In this document: piece by piece, positions 57,445-64,000 of the stretch
Layout of the letters: the number at the start of each line of letters is the position of its first letter
How positions within the stretch are numbered: the stretch's first letter is position 1
Source: Rubellimicrobium aerolatum
GTDB taxonomy: Bacteria; Pseudomonadota; Alphaproteobacteria; Rhodobacterales; Rhodobacteraceae
Length of the DNA stretch: 64,000 nt
NCBI RefSeq assembly: GCF_017872975.1
Contig: NZ_JAGGJP010000006.1
Coordinates: 1-64,000 of the forward strand
Direction of reading: 5' to 3'
Program-made: the position numbers and the translations under genes
The notes under the pieces: generated by a model
The model's input: only the letters and a program-made list of their open reading frames with translations
Told to the model about the DNA's origin: nothing
Database searches by the model: none

Positions 57445-58932
57445 CTACCGATCCTCGCCCTGCCAAGCCTTCGCCAGATTGCCGAAGCGGGTGAAGCGGC
57501 CTTCGAACGAAAGCTCTACGGTGCCGATGGGGCCGTGGCGCTGCTTGCCGATGACGACCTCGGCCCGGCCGTGGAGACGCTCCATCTCCTCCTGCCACTT
57601 GGCCATCTTTTCGAGCTCGTGCTCGCCGGGCTTCTCGCGCTCCTTGTAGTATTCCTCGCGGAACACGAACATCACCACGTCGGCGTCCTGCTCGATGGAG
57701 CCGGATTCGCGGAGGTCGGAAAGCTGCGGGCGCTTGTCCTCGCGGTTCTCCACCTGGCGGGAGAGCTGGGACAGGGCGACCACGGGGATGTCGAGCTCCT
57801 TGGCGATGGCCTTGAGGCCTTGCGTGATCTCGGACACCTCGTTCACCCGGCTGTCCTTGGCGGTCGCGGGGCGGATGAGCTGGAGGTAGTCCACCATCAG
57901 CACGTCGAGGCCGTGGGTCCGCTTAAGGCGGCGGGCGCGGGCGGCGAGCTGGTTGATGGGGATCGCGGCCGTGTCGTCGATGAAGAGGGGGCAGGCTTCG
58001 AGGTCCTTCGCCGCTTCCACGAAGCGACGAAATTCCGCTTCCGTCATGTCGCCGCGGCGGATCTGCTCGGAGGGGACCTCGGAGGCCTCGGAGAGGACGC
58101 GGGCGGCGAGCTGCTCGGCGGACATCTCCAGGGAGAAGAAGCCGACGACGCCGCCGTTGACCGTGCCCTCGGTGCCGTCGGGGCGACGGCCGCGGCGGTA
58201 GGCCTTGGCGATGTTGAAGGCGATGTTGGTGGCGAGCGAGGTCTTGCCCATCGAGGGGCGGCCGGCGAGGATCAGGAGGTCCGAGGGGTGGAGGCCGCCG
58301 AGCTTCTTGTCGAGGTCGATGAGGCCCGTCGAGATGCCGGCGAGGCCGCCGTCGCGCTGGTAGGCGGCGTTCGCGGACTGCACGGCGTCGGTGACGGCGC
58401 GGAGGAAGGACTGGAAGCCGGTCTCGGACTTGCCCTGCTCGGCCATCTTGTAGAGGGCCGATTCGGCCTGGATGATCTGCTCGGCCGGGGGGCTTTCGAC
58501 CTCGACGGTCGCGGCGCGGTCGGCGATCTCCTTGCCCAGCTTGATGAGCTCGCGCCGGATGGCGAGGTCGTAGATCAGTTGGGCGTAGTCGCGGGCGGCG
58601 AAGCCGGAGATGGCGGCGGCGGCGAGGCGGGCGAGGTAGGCGGGGCCGCCGAGTTCCTTGAGGCCCTCGTCGGCTTCGAGGAAGGCCTTGAGGGTGACGG
58701 GGGAGGCCAGCGCGTTCTTGAGGATGCGGGATTTCGCGACCTCGTAGATGCGGGCGTGGACGGGGTCGTAGAAGTGCTCGGGCCCGACGATCGCGGAGAT
58801 GCGGTCGAAGATGTCGTTGTTCGTCAGGATCGCGCCGAGGATCTGCTGCTCGGCCTCGATGCTGTGGGGCATCGCTTCCTGGATGGCAGGCTCGGCGGGC
58901 TGGCGCGGCCGGAAGGGCGCGATCTCGGTCAT
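57445..58932 (-). CDS. dnaB: Replicative DNA helicase DnaB
   Basis: Hexameric helicase of the replication fork, 495 residues. N-terminal domain starts PHSIEAEQQILGAILTNND. The RecA-like domain has Walker A LAGRPSMGKTSLATNIAFN (about residues 223-241), GFFSLEMSAEQLAARVLSEA, VDYLQLIRP and LSQLSRQVENREDKRPQLSD, then DLRESGSIEQDADVVMF. ATG at 58932 gives MTEIAPFRPRQPAEP. It contains no intein. A long upstream region holds a copy of the dispersed repeat. Confidence 0.97.
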   Translation of the reverse strand: MTEIAPFRPRQPAEPAIQEAMPHSIEAEQQILGAILTNNDIFDRISAIVGPEHFYDPVHARIYEVAKSRILKNALASPVTLKAFLEADEGLKELGGPAYLARLAAAAISGFAARDYAQLIYDLAIRRELIKLGKEIADRAATVEVESPPAEQIIQAESALYKMAEQGKSETGFQSFLRAVTDAVQSANAAYQRDGGLAGISTGLIDLDKKLGGLHPSDLLILAGRPSMGKTSLATNIAFNIAKAYRRGRRPDGTEGTVNGGVVGFFSLEMSAEQLAARVLSEASEVPSEQIRRGDMTEAEFRRFVEAAKDLEACPLFIDDTAAIPINQLAARARRLKRTHGLDVLMVDYLQLIRPATAKDSRVNEVSEITQGLKAIAKELDIPVVALSQLSRQVENREDKRPQLSDLRESGSIEQDADVVMFVFREEYYKEREKPGEHELEKMAKWQEEMERLHGRAEVVIGKQRHGPIGTVELSFEGRFTRFGNLAKAWQGEDR

Positions 58933-59520
58933 CACTCGGGCCTCGTGTTCGTCTTCTGTTTTCTTAGCTCCTATGCCGAGTCGGGCACAGCGACAAACGG
59001 TGAATCCTGTGGGCGGCCCTGTGGATGAATCGAAGGGGCCTGGGGACAACAGCCCCGGGGGCCGGTTGGCGCGTATTCGACGCGTGGCGGGCGGGTCTTT
59101 GCGGCCCCGTCCCGGCGCAATCCAGCGCGGGGGTGGGTCCTCCCGGTCGGGCGCCGGCCGCACGGCGTCCTGTCAAACAGCGGTTGTCGCCCCGGCGGCG
59201 AGGAGTCCGAAGGCGCGACAGGTGGTCTGGTCGCGCGGGCGGTCCCGGGGCGTCGTGTGCGAGGAGGATCGCACGCAGGCGTTAACGCCGTCCGACAGCA
59301 ACGAACGCTCAGGCGCGATTCGCGCAACACCCCCGGGCCGGAGCGCGGGTGGGGGCGTCGCTTGCGTATTTGGGCCAAGTTGAGGGGGCAGGCGCGGGCG
59401 GCGGGGCTGGCGCGGGGGCCGCTGGCGCAAGGTGGGGTGGAACCCCCCTTCCGAGGGGCGCGCGTGGGATGGCGCCTGACCCCGAGGCCTGTGGCCCGGA
59501 AGCACGCGCCCGAGGCGGGC
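58933..59520. other. Long intergenic region upstream of dnaB, holding repeat copy B
   Basis: Close to 590 bases between the dnaB start and the pyrE stop. The part nearest dnaB is AT-richer (around TTTTCTTAGCTCC) and probably holds its promoter. A GC-rich hairpin GGCCTGGGG/CCCCGGGGGCC occurs at 59037-59063. The repeat copy lies at 59069-59204. I see no gene in the rest. Confidence 0.5.
59069..59204 (+). repeat. Dispersed ~135-bp repeat, copy B
   Basis: Partner of 37992-38125. Bases 59093-59123 are identical to 38016-38046; the rest aligns with scattered substitutions such as CCTGCGCGGGGGCGGG versus CCAGCGCGGGGGTGGG. It lies 137 bases upstream of dnaB in its noncoding leader or promoter zone. 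Same strand orientation as copy A relative to the nearby minus-strand genes. Confidence 0.7.
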
Positions 59521-60189
59521 TCAGGCGGGGTGCCAGCCTTCGGGGTCGTGGAGGTAGGATTCGACGGCCGCCAGGGTCTCGGCGTCGAAGGCCCCGCAGC
59601 GGCGGGCCTCGGCGAGGACGTCCCACCAGGTGCAGAGGGAATGGAGCGCGACGCCCTCGGCGGCGAGCCGCGCGTGCATCTCGGGGAAGATGCCGTAGGC
59701 GAAGATCACCGCCGTGTGGGCGCAGGTCGCCCCGGTGTCGCGGATGGCCTGCACGAAGGACAGCTTGGAGCCGCCGTCGGTGGCGAGGTCCTCGACCAGC
59801 AGGACGCGCTGGCCCTCGGTCATCACGCCCTCGATGCGGGCGTTCCGGCCGTAGCCCTTGGGCTTCTTGCGGACGTAGGTCATGGGGAGGGCCATGCGCT
59901 CGGCGACCAGGGCGGCGAAGGGGATGCCCGCCGTCTCGCCGCCGGCGATGTTGTCGAAGGCCTCCAGCCCGGCTTCGCGCATCACCGTCACGCAGAGGAA
60001 GTCCATCAGCGCCGCGCGGATGCGCGGGAAGGAGATCAGGCGGCGGCAGTCGATGTAGGTGGGGGCCTTGCGACCGCTCGCGTGGGTGAAGGGCTCGCGG
60101 GCGTTGAAGTGGACGGCGTTCACCTCCAGCAGCATGGCGGCGGAGAGGCGCGCGATCTCCTCGCGCGGGGGGAAGCTGGTGGGGATCAT
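59521..60189 (-). CDS. pyrE: Orotate phosphoribosyltransferase
   Basis: Converts orotate and PRPP to OMP in pyrimidine synthesis, 222 residues. The PRPP motif is [20 protein letters not shown] (about residues 125-144); [16 protein letters not shown] and [20 protein letters not shown] are the other conserved parts. ATG at 60189 ([13 protein letters not shown]) is chosen over an earlier in-frame start for its ribosome binding site. It lies downstream of pyrC with a 197-base gap. Confidence 0.95.
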   Translation of the reverse strand: MIPTSFPPREEIARLSAAMLLEVNAVHFNAREPFTHASGRKAPTYIDCRRLISFPRIRAALMDFLCVTVMREAGLEAFDNIAGGETAGIPFAALVAERMALPMTYVRKKPKGYGRNARIEGVMTEGQRVLLVEDLATDGGSKLSFVQAIRDTGATCAHTAVIFAYGIFPEMHARLAAEGVALHSLCTWWDVLAEARRCGAFDAETLAAVESYLHDPEGWHPA

Positions 60190-60310
60190 GGCGGCGGCTC
60201 CTGCGGCGGTCGGGGGCCGCATAGGACGGATGGGCGGGGGACGGAAGGGGGACAGGGGCGCGGTGGGGAGGAGCCCCGCCGCGTGGGGGCGGGCGTGGGA
60301 TGGTGGCGCA

Positions 60311-60377
60311 GGGCGGGGTTCATTTCGCCAGCGTTGCGCCTCGTGGCGGGGTGAACCCCGCCCTACGGAGGCGAAAT
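60311..60377. repeat. REP-like element with interleaved inverted repeats
   Basis: GGGCGGGGTTCA (60311-60322) is complementary to TGAACCCCGCCC (60352-60363), and ATTTCGCC (60322-60329) is complementary to GGCGAAAT (60370-60377). The two pairs interleave rather than nest. A short palindrome GGCGGGGT-GA-ACCCCGCC lies at 60345-60362, and CCCGCCCTACGG (60357-60368) repeats the tail found at 35003-35014. Situated in the pyrC-pyrE gap. Confidence 0.6.
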
Positions 60378-60386
60378 GGCGGGGCG

Positions 60387-61445
60387 TCAGCCCTCGACGC
60401 GCCAGTGGAGCGGGAAGCCGGGGTCGAACACCGTCACGGGGCCGTCGTCGGTGGGGATGCTCGCGGGAGGGGTCCAGGGCTCGCCCTTGGTCAGCGTGAT
60501 CCGCTCCTCGTTGGGGGGGAGGCCGTAGAAGCGGGGGCCGTTCAGGGAGGCGAAGGATTCGAGGCGGTCCAGCTCCTCGGCGGCCTCGAAGACCTCGGCC
60601 AGGATGGGGAGCGTCACCGGGGCGGTGAAGCAGCCGGCGCAGCCGCAGGGCTGGAGCTTGGCCGCGTCGGTGTGCGGGGCGGAATCGGTGCCGAGGAAGA
60701 ACCGCTCGTCGCCCGAGATGGCGGCTTGCACCAGGGCGATGCGGTGCGATTCGCGCTTGGCGACGGGGAGGCAGTAGTAGTGGGGGCGGATGCCGCCGGC
60801 GAGGATGGCGTTGCGGTTGATGACGAGGTGGTGGGTGGTGATCGTCGCCGCCATGTTGCGGGGCTGGTCGCGCACGAAGTCCACGCCGTCCTGGGTGGTC
60901 ACATGTTCAAGCACGATCCGCAGGTCGGGGACGCGGCGGCGCAGGGGCTTGAGCACGCGGTCGATGAAGGCGGCCTCGCGGTCGAAGATGTCCACCTGGG
61001 GGTCCGTGACCTCGCCGTGGAGGCAGAGGGGCATCCCGATCTCGGCCATCCGCTCCAGCACCGGGCGCACGCGGTCGAGGTCGCGGACGCCGGCGTGGGA
61101 GTTGGTGGTGGCGCCGGCGGGGTAGAGCTTCACCGCTTGCGCGACCCCCGACAGGAAGGCGCGGGCCACGTCGTCGGGGTCGGTGGATTCGGTGAGGTAG
61201 AGGGTCATCAGCGGCTCGAACCGGGCGCCCTCGGGGAGGGCGGCGCGGATGCGGTCGCGGTAGGCGCTCGCCTGCGCGCCCGTCACCACCGGCGGGACGA
61301 GGTTCGGCATGACGATGGCGCGGGCGAAGTCGCGGGCCGAGTGCGGGGCCACGGCGCGGAGCATGGCGCCGTCGCGCAGGTGCAGGTGCCAGTCGTCGGG
61401 GCGGCGGAGCGTGAGGCGGGTCGGGGCGGGGGCGCGGTGCGGCAT
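60387..61445 (-). CDS. pyrC: Dihydroorotase, class II
   Basis: Third step of pyrimidine synthesis, cyclising carbamoyl aspartate. It has 352 residues. The metal motif is [13 protein letters not shown] (His pair about residues 19-21), the carboxylated Lys is in [13 protein letters not shown] (about 104) and further ligands are in [15 protein letters not shown] and GTDSAPH. The size and the PNLVPPVVT motif mark the E. coli-like class II. Upstream of pyrE on the same strand. Confidence 0.95.
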   Translation of the reverse strand: MPHRAPAPTRLTLRRPDDWHLHLRDGAMLRAVAPHSARDFARAIVMPNLVPPVVTGAQASAYRDRIRAALPEGARFEPLMTLYLTESTDPDDVARAFLSGVAQAVKLYPAGATTNSHAGVRDLDRVRPVLERMAEIGMPLCLHGEVTDPQVDIFDREAAFIDRVLKPLRRRVPDLRIVLEHVTTQDGVDFVRDQPRNMAATITTHHLVINRNAILAGGIRPHYYCLPVAKRESHRIALVQAAISGDERFFLGTDSAPHTDAAKLQPCGCAGCFTAPVTLPILAEVFEAAEELDRLESFASLNGPRFYGLPPNEERITLTKGEPWTPPASIPTDDGPVTVFDPGFPLHWRVEG

Positions 61446-61557
61446 GGCGGCGGGGTAGCACGGGCGGCCCCTTGCCGCCAGAGCGGGGCGGCGGGGGTCG
61501 GGGGTTGCGAGGGCGGCCGGGCGGGTATTACGACGGGATGTCCGACGGAGATCCCCC

Positions 61558-62163
61558 ATGCGCCTGCCGATTCTCCTTGCCCTCCTGACCCTGGGCGGTC
61601 CCGTCGCGGCCGGTTGCCTGGGGTCGGCGGACCTGGGGGCGGGGGTGGTGGCGCGCTTCGCCAGCGGCGATTCGGCGTTGCTGCGGCGGGGGGGCGACGG
61701 GGCGATCGTGGTCGAGGAGCGGCGGGCGGACGGTCGGCCGGGGATGCGGCTGCGGGCGGCGCATGGGGTCTACGTCTTCGAGGAGGTCTCGCTCGACGCG
61801 CAGGGCGGGCCGCTGCCCGAGACGCTGGTGGGCGTGGTCTATCCGCAGGCGCCGCTGACGCTGCCGCCGCCCGCGCCGGGGCGGGGCTGGTCGGGGATGA
61901 CGACGTTGCGCCACGCCACCGGGCCGGCGCGGTCGGAGCTGACGACCGTCGGCTTCTCGCAGGTGCCGCCGCTGGAGATCGGCGACTGCGCCTATCGGGC
62001 GGTCGGGGTAGAGGTGCGCTACGACTGGGGCAAGTCCGGGGCGCTGCGGCTGCGGATGGCCTACCTGCCCGAGCTAGGGGCGGCGCTGCTGCTGTCGCGG
62101 GAGCCGGAGGGCCGGCCGGCGCGCGGCGCGGTGCCGGTGGCGCTGGAGCGGATGGGGGAGTGA
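61558..62163 (+). CDS. Secreted hypothetical protein
   Basis: 201 residues. A signal peptide is present ([19 protein letters not shown]); the Cys just after it could be lipid-modified, but the residues before it fit a lipobox poorly. The mature part looks like repeated beta strands ([60 protein letters not shown]). No family known to me. It is divergent from pyrC and one base before a methyltransferase gene. Confidence 0.6.
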   Translation: MRLPILLALLTLGGPVAAGCLGSADLGAGVVARFASGDSALLRRGGDGAIVVEERRADGRPGMRLRAAHGVYVFEEVSLDAQGGPLPETLVGVVYPQAPLTLPPPAPGRGWSGMTTLRHATGPARSELTTVGFSQVPPLEIGDCAYRAVGVEVRYDWGKSGALRLRMAYLPELGAALLLSREPEGRPARGAVPVALERMGE

Positions 62164-62164
62164 C

Positions 62165-63010
62165 ATGGCGAACGAGGATCAGGCGGAGTTCTGGAACGGC
62201 GAGGTCGGGCGGCTCTGGACGGTCCACGAGCGGGCGCTGGAGGGGCTGACGGCGGAGGTCTCGGACCTCCTGCTCGGGCGGGCGGCGTCGGGGCCGGGCG
62301 AGCGGGTGCTGGAGGTGGGCTGCGGCGGCGGCGCGCTGTCGGTCCGGCTGGCGCGGGCGGTCGCGCCGGGCGGGTCGGTGCTGGGGCTCGACATCTCGGG
62401 GCCGCTGCTGGCGCGGGCGGAGGCGCGACGGGCGGCGGAGGGGGTGACGGGGCTGGCGTTCCGGCGGGACGACGCGCAGGTGGCGGCGCTGCCCCCGGCC
62501 GGGTTCGACCTCGTGGCGTCGCAGTTCGGGTCGATGTTCTTCGCGGACCCGGTGGCGGCGTTCCGCAATCTGCGGGGGGCGCTGCGGCCCGGCGGGCGGA
62601 TGGTGCTGGTCGCCTGGGGGCCGCTCTCGGGGAACCCGTTCTTCACGCTGGCGCGCGACGCCGCCGTGCGGCGGGTCGGGCCGCCGGTGGAGGTCACGCC
62701 GGCGGGCGCGCCGGGGCCCTTTGCCTTCGCCGACGCGGGCCGGGTGGTCGGGCTGCTGGAGGCGGCGGGCTTCGCGGAGGTCCGGGGCGAGGGCGTGGCG
62801 CTGCGGCTGCACCCGCCGGGCGGGGCGGAGGAGGTGGCGGGGCTGGCCACCTCGCTCGGCCCCGCCGTCCGCATCCTGGCGGCGGCGGAGGCCACCGAGG
62901 CGGACCGGCGGGCGGTGCGCGAGGAACTGGCGGCGGCCTACCGGGCCTTTGCCACGCCCGAGGGCATCCGCATCCCGAGCGTGGTGAACCTGTTCGATGC
63001 GCGGGCCTGA
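62165..63010 (+). CDS. Class I SAM-dependent methyltransferase
   Basis: 281 residues. The SAM-binding motif I is VLEVGCGGGALSVRLARAVA (about residues 45-64); VLGLDISGPLLARAEAR and FDLVASQFGSMFFADPVAAF with LRPGGRMVLVAWGPLSGNPF follow in the order of UbiE/Methyltransf_11 proteins. The substrate is not predictable. The ATG starts one base after the previous stop, so it is coupled to the secreted protein. Confidence 0.85.
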   Translation: MANEDQAEFWNGEVGRLWTVHERALEGLTAEVSDLLLGRAASGPGERVLEVGCGGGALSVRLARAVAPGGSVLGLDISGPLLARAEARRAAEGVTGLAFRRDDAQVAALPPAGFDLVASQFGSMFFADPVAAFRNLRGALRPGGRMVLVAWGPLSGNPFFTLARDAAVRRVGPPVEVTPAGAPGPFAFADAGRVVGLLEAAGFAEVRGEGVALRLHPPGGAEEVAGLATSLGPAVRILAAAEATEADRRAVREELAAAYRAFATPEGIRIPSVVNLFDARA

Positions 63011-63011
63011 G

Positions 63012-64000
63012 CTACTGGAAGGCCTGGAGCCCGGTCTGCGCGCGCCCGAGGATCAGGGCGTGCACGTCGTGGGTGCCTTCGTAGGTGTTCACCGTTTCCA
63101 GGTTGATCATGTGGCGCATCACCGGGAAGGCGTCGGAGATGCCGTTGCCTCCCAGCATGTCGCGGGCGGCGCGGGCGATGTCGAGCGCCTTGCCGCAGTT
63201 GTTGCGCTTCATCAAGGAGACGGATTCGGGCGAGGCGGTGCCCGCCTCCATCATGCGGCCAAGCGCGAGCGCCCCCTGGAGGCCAAGGGCGATGTCGGTC
63301 TGCATGTCGGCGAGCTTCTTCTGGAAGAGCTGGGTCTGGGCGAGGGGGCGGCCGAACTGCCGGCGGTCGAGGCCATACTGGCGGGCGGCGTGCCAGCAGG
63401 CCTCGGCCGCGCCCATCACGCCCCAGGCGATGCCGTAGCGGGCGCGGTTGAGGCAGCCGAAGGGACCCTTGAGGCCCTCGACGCCCGGAAGGAGCGCGTC
63501 CTCGGGGACCTCCACGTCGGCCAGGACGATCTGGCCGGTGGGGGAGGCGCGCAGGCTGAGCTTGCCGTCGATCCGGGGCGCGGAGAGGCCGGGGGTGCCC
63601 TTGTCGAGGACGAATCCCCGGATGCGGCCGCCATGCGCCTCGGACTTGGCCCAGACCACGAAGACGTCGGCCATCGGCGCGTTGCTGATCCAGGTCTTGG
63701 TGCCGTTCAGCAGATAGCCGTTCGCGGTCCTGCGGGCGCTGGTCCGCATCCCGCCGGGGTCGGAGCCGGCGTCGGGCTCGGTCAGGCCGAAGCAGCCGAT
63801 CAGGCTTCCGGCGGCGAGGCCGGGCAGGTAGCGGGCGCGCTGGGCGTCGGTGCCGTAGGCGTGGATCGGATACATGACCAGCGAGGACTGGACGGACATC
63901 ATCGAGCGGTAGCCGGAGTCGACCCGCTCCACCTCGCGCGCGACGAGCCCGTAGGACACGTAACCCGCGCCGAGGCCCCCGAAGGATTCGGGGATGGTGA
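63012..64000 (-). CDS. Acyl-CoA dehydrogenase, glutaryl-CoA dehydrogenase-like (partial)
   Basis: Flavoenzyme C-terminal part; the gene continues beyond the window. The visible 329 residues begin [20 protein letters not shown] and contain [20 protein letters not shown] (FAD site), [20 protein letters not shown] and the active-site segment [20 protein letters not shown], whose Glu is the catalytic base. This tail is that of glutaryl-CoA dehydrogenases, which degrade lysine and tryptophan by way of glutaryl-CoA. The 3' end nearly abuts the convergent methyltransferase (one base between stops). Confidence 0.85.
   Translation of the reverse strand, partial: TIPESFGGLGAGYVSYGLVAREVERVDSGYRSMMSVQSSLVMYPIHAYGTDAQRARYLPGLAAGSLIGCFGLTEPDAGSDPGGMRTSARRTANGYLLNGTKTWISNAPMADVFVVWAKSEAHGGRIRGFVLDKGTPGLSAPRIDGKLSLRASPTGQIVLADVEVPEDALLPGVEGLKGPFGCLNRARYGIAWGVMGAAEACWHAARQYGLDRRQFGRPLAQTQLFQKKLADMQTDIALGLQGALALGRMMEAGTASPESVSLMKRNNCGKALDIARAARDMLGGNGISDAFPVMRHMINLETVNTYEGTHDVHALILGRAQTGLQAFQ

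Noticed and set aside
59010-59030. TGTGGATGA upstream of dnaB, resembling a DnaA box
   Set aside because: It is one or two bases off the consensus and stands alone. No cluster of boxes or AT-rich unwinding element is present, so I do not call an origin.

Overview
The window reads as chromosome of a high-GC alphaproteobacterium of the Rhodobacteraceae type. The support is a 14-subunit nuo (complex I) operon interrupted by small lipoprotein, secreted and DUF genes as in Rhodobacter and Paracoccus, a NuoE with a helix-hairpin-helix tail, an SOS box of the alphaproteobacterial GTTC-N7-GTTC type, and the gene orders nuoN-birA-coaX-rnj, surE-pcm-nlpD and pyrC-pyrE / dnaB / alr / radA-cvpA-purF. The assignment is inferred from gene content, not from a database search.

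Layout. (1) 1-3.8 kb: accessory DNA with a low-GC tyrosine integrase, an AlpA-like regulator, a frameshifted XRE-type regulator and about 0.9 kb without a recognisable gene. (2) 3.8-9.55 kb: SOS-inducible mutagenesis cassette imuA-imuB-dnaE2 with its LexA box. (3) 9.55-10.8 kb: decayed DNA with a second frameshifted DNA-binding-like gene. (4) 10.8-12.8 kb: creA, a secreted protein, a VOC-fold protein and a DUF1622 membrane protein. (5) 12.8-34.8 kb: nuoABCDEFGHIJKLMN with interspersed extra genes, running through translational overlaps into birA, coaX and rnj, and ending at a perfect 18-bp hairpin. (6) 35.0-43.2 kb: rhlE with a coupled secreted protein, an OsmC protein, a 28-residue small protein, a sialate-O-acetylesterase-type hydrolase, prfC, an ABC ATPase and a WYL regulator. 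(7) 43.3-48.6 kb: tatABC plus a DUF815 ATPase, convergent with surE-pcm-nlpD. (8) 48.7-58.9 kb: an SDR, a small hypothetical, purF, cvpA, radA, a membrane/coiled-coil protein, a wrecked mlaE-mlaF locus, alr, a YcnI-like copper protein and dnaB. (9) 59.5-64 kb: pyrE, pyrC, a secreted protein, a methyltransferase, and an acyl-CoA dehydrogenase cut by the window edge.

How the genes work together. The core is respiratory NADH:ubiquinone oxidoreductase, with many genes overlapping by 1-11 bases, so translation is probably coupled. Housekeeping blocks cover nucleotide synthesis (purF, pyrC, pyrE), replication and repair (dnaB, radA), cell wall (alr, nlpD), protein export (tat), and RNA decay (rnj, rhlE). 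The imuA-imuB-dnaE2 cassette supplies error-prone repair under LexA control.

The signals I judge most worth following are: an imperfect repeat of about 135 bp at two distant intergenic sites with a 31-base identical core; tiny overlapping ORFs linking nuoH to nuoI and coaX to rnj; an FNR/FixK-like perfect palindrome inside the nuo region; REP-like CCC(G/A)CCCTACGG elements; and a deletion that joins the front of mlaE to the back of mlaF. I found no CRISPR array, rRNA or tRNA, and nothing I can firmly call a new defence or mobile system.
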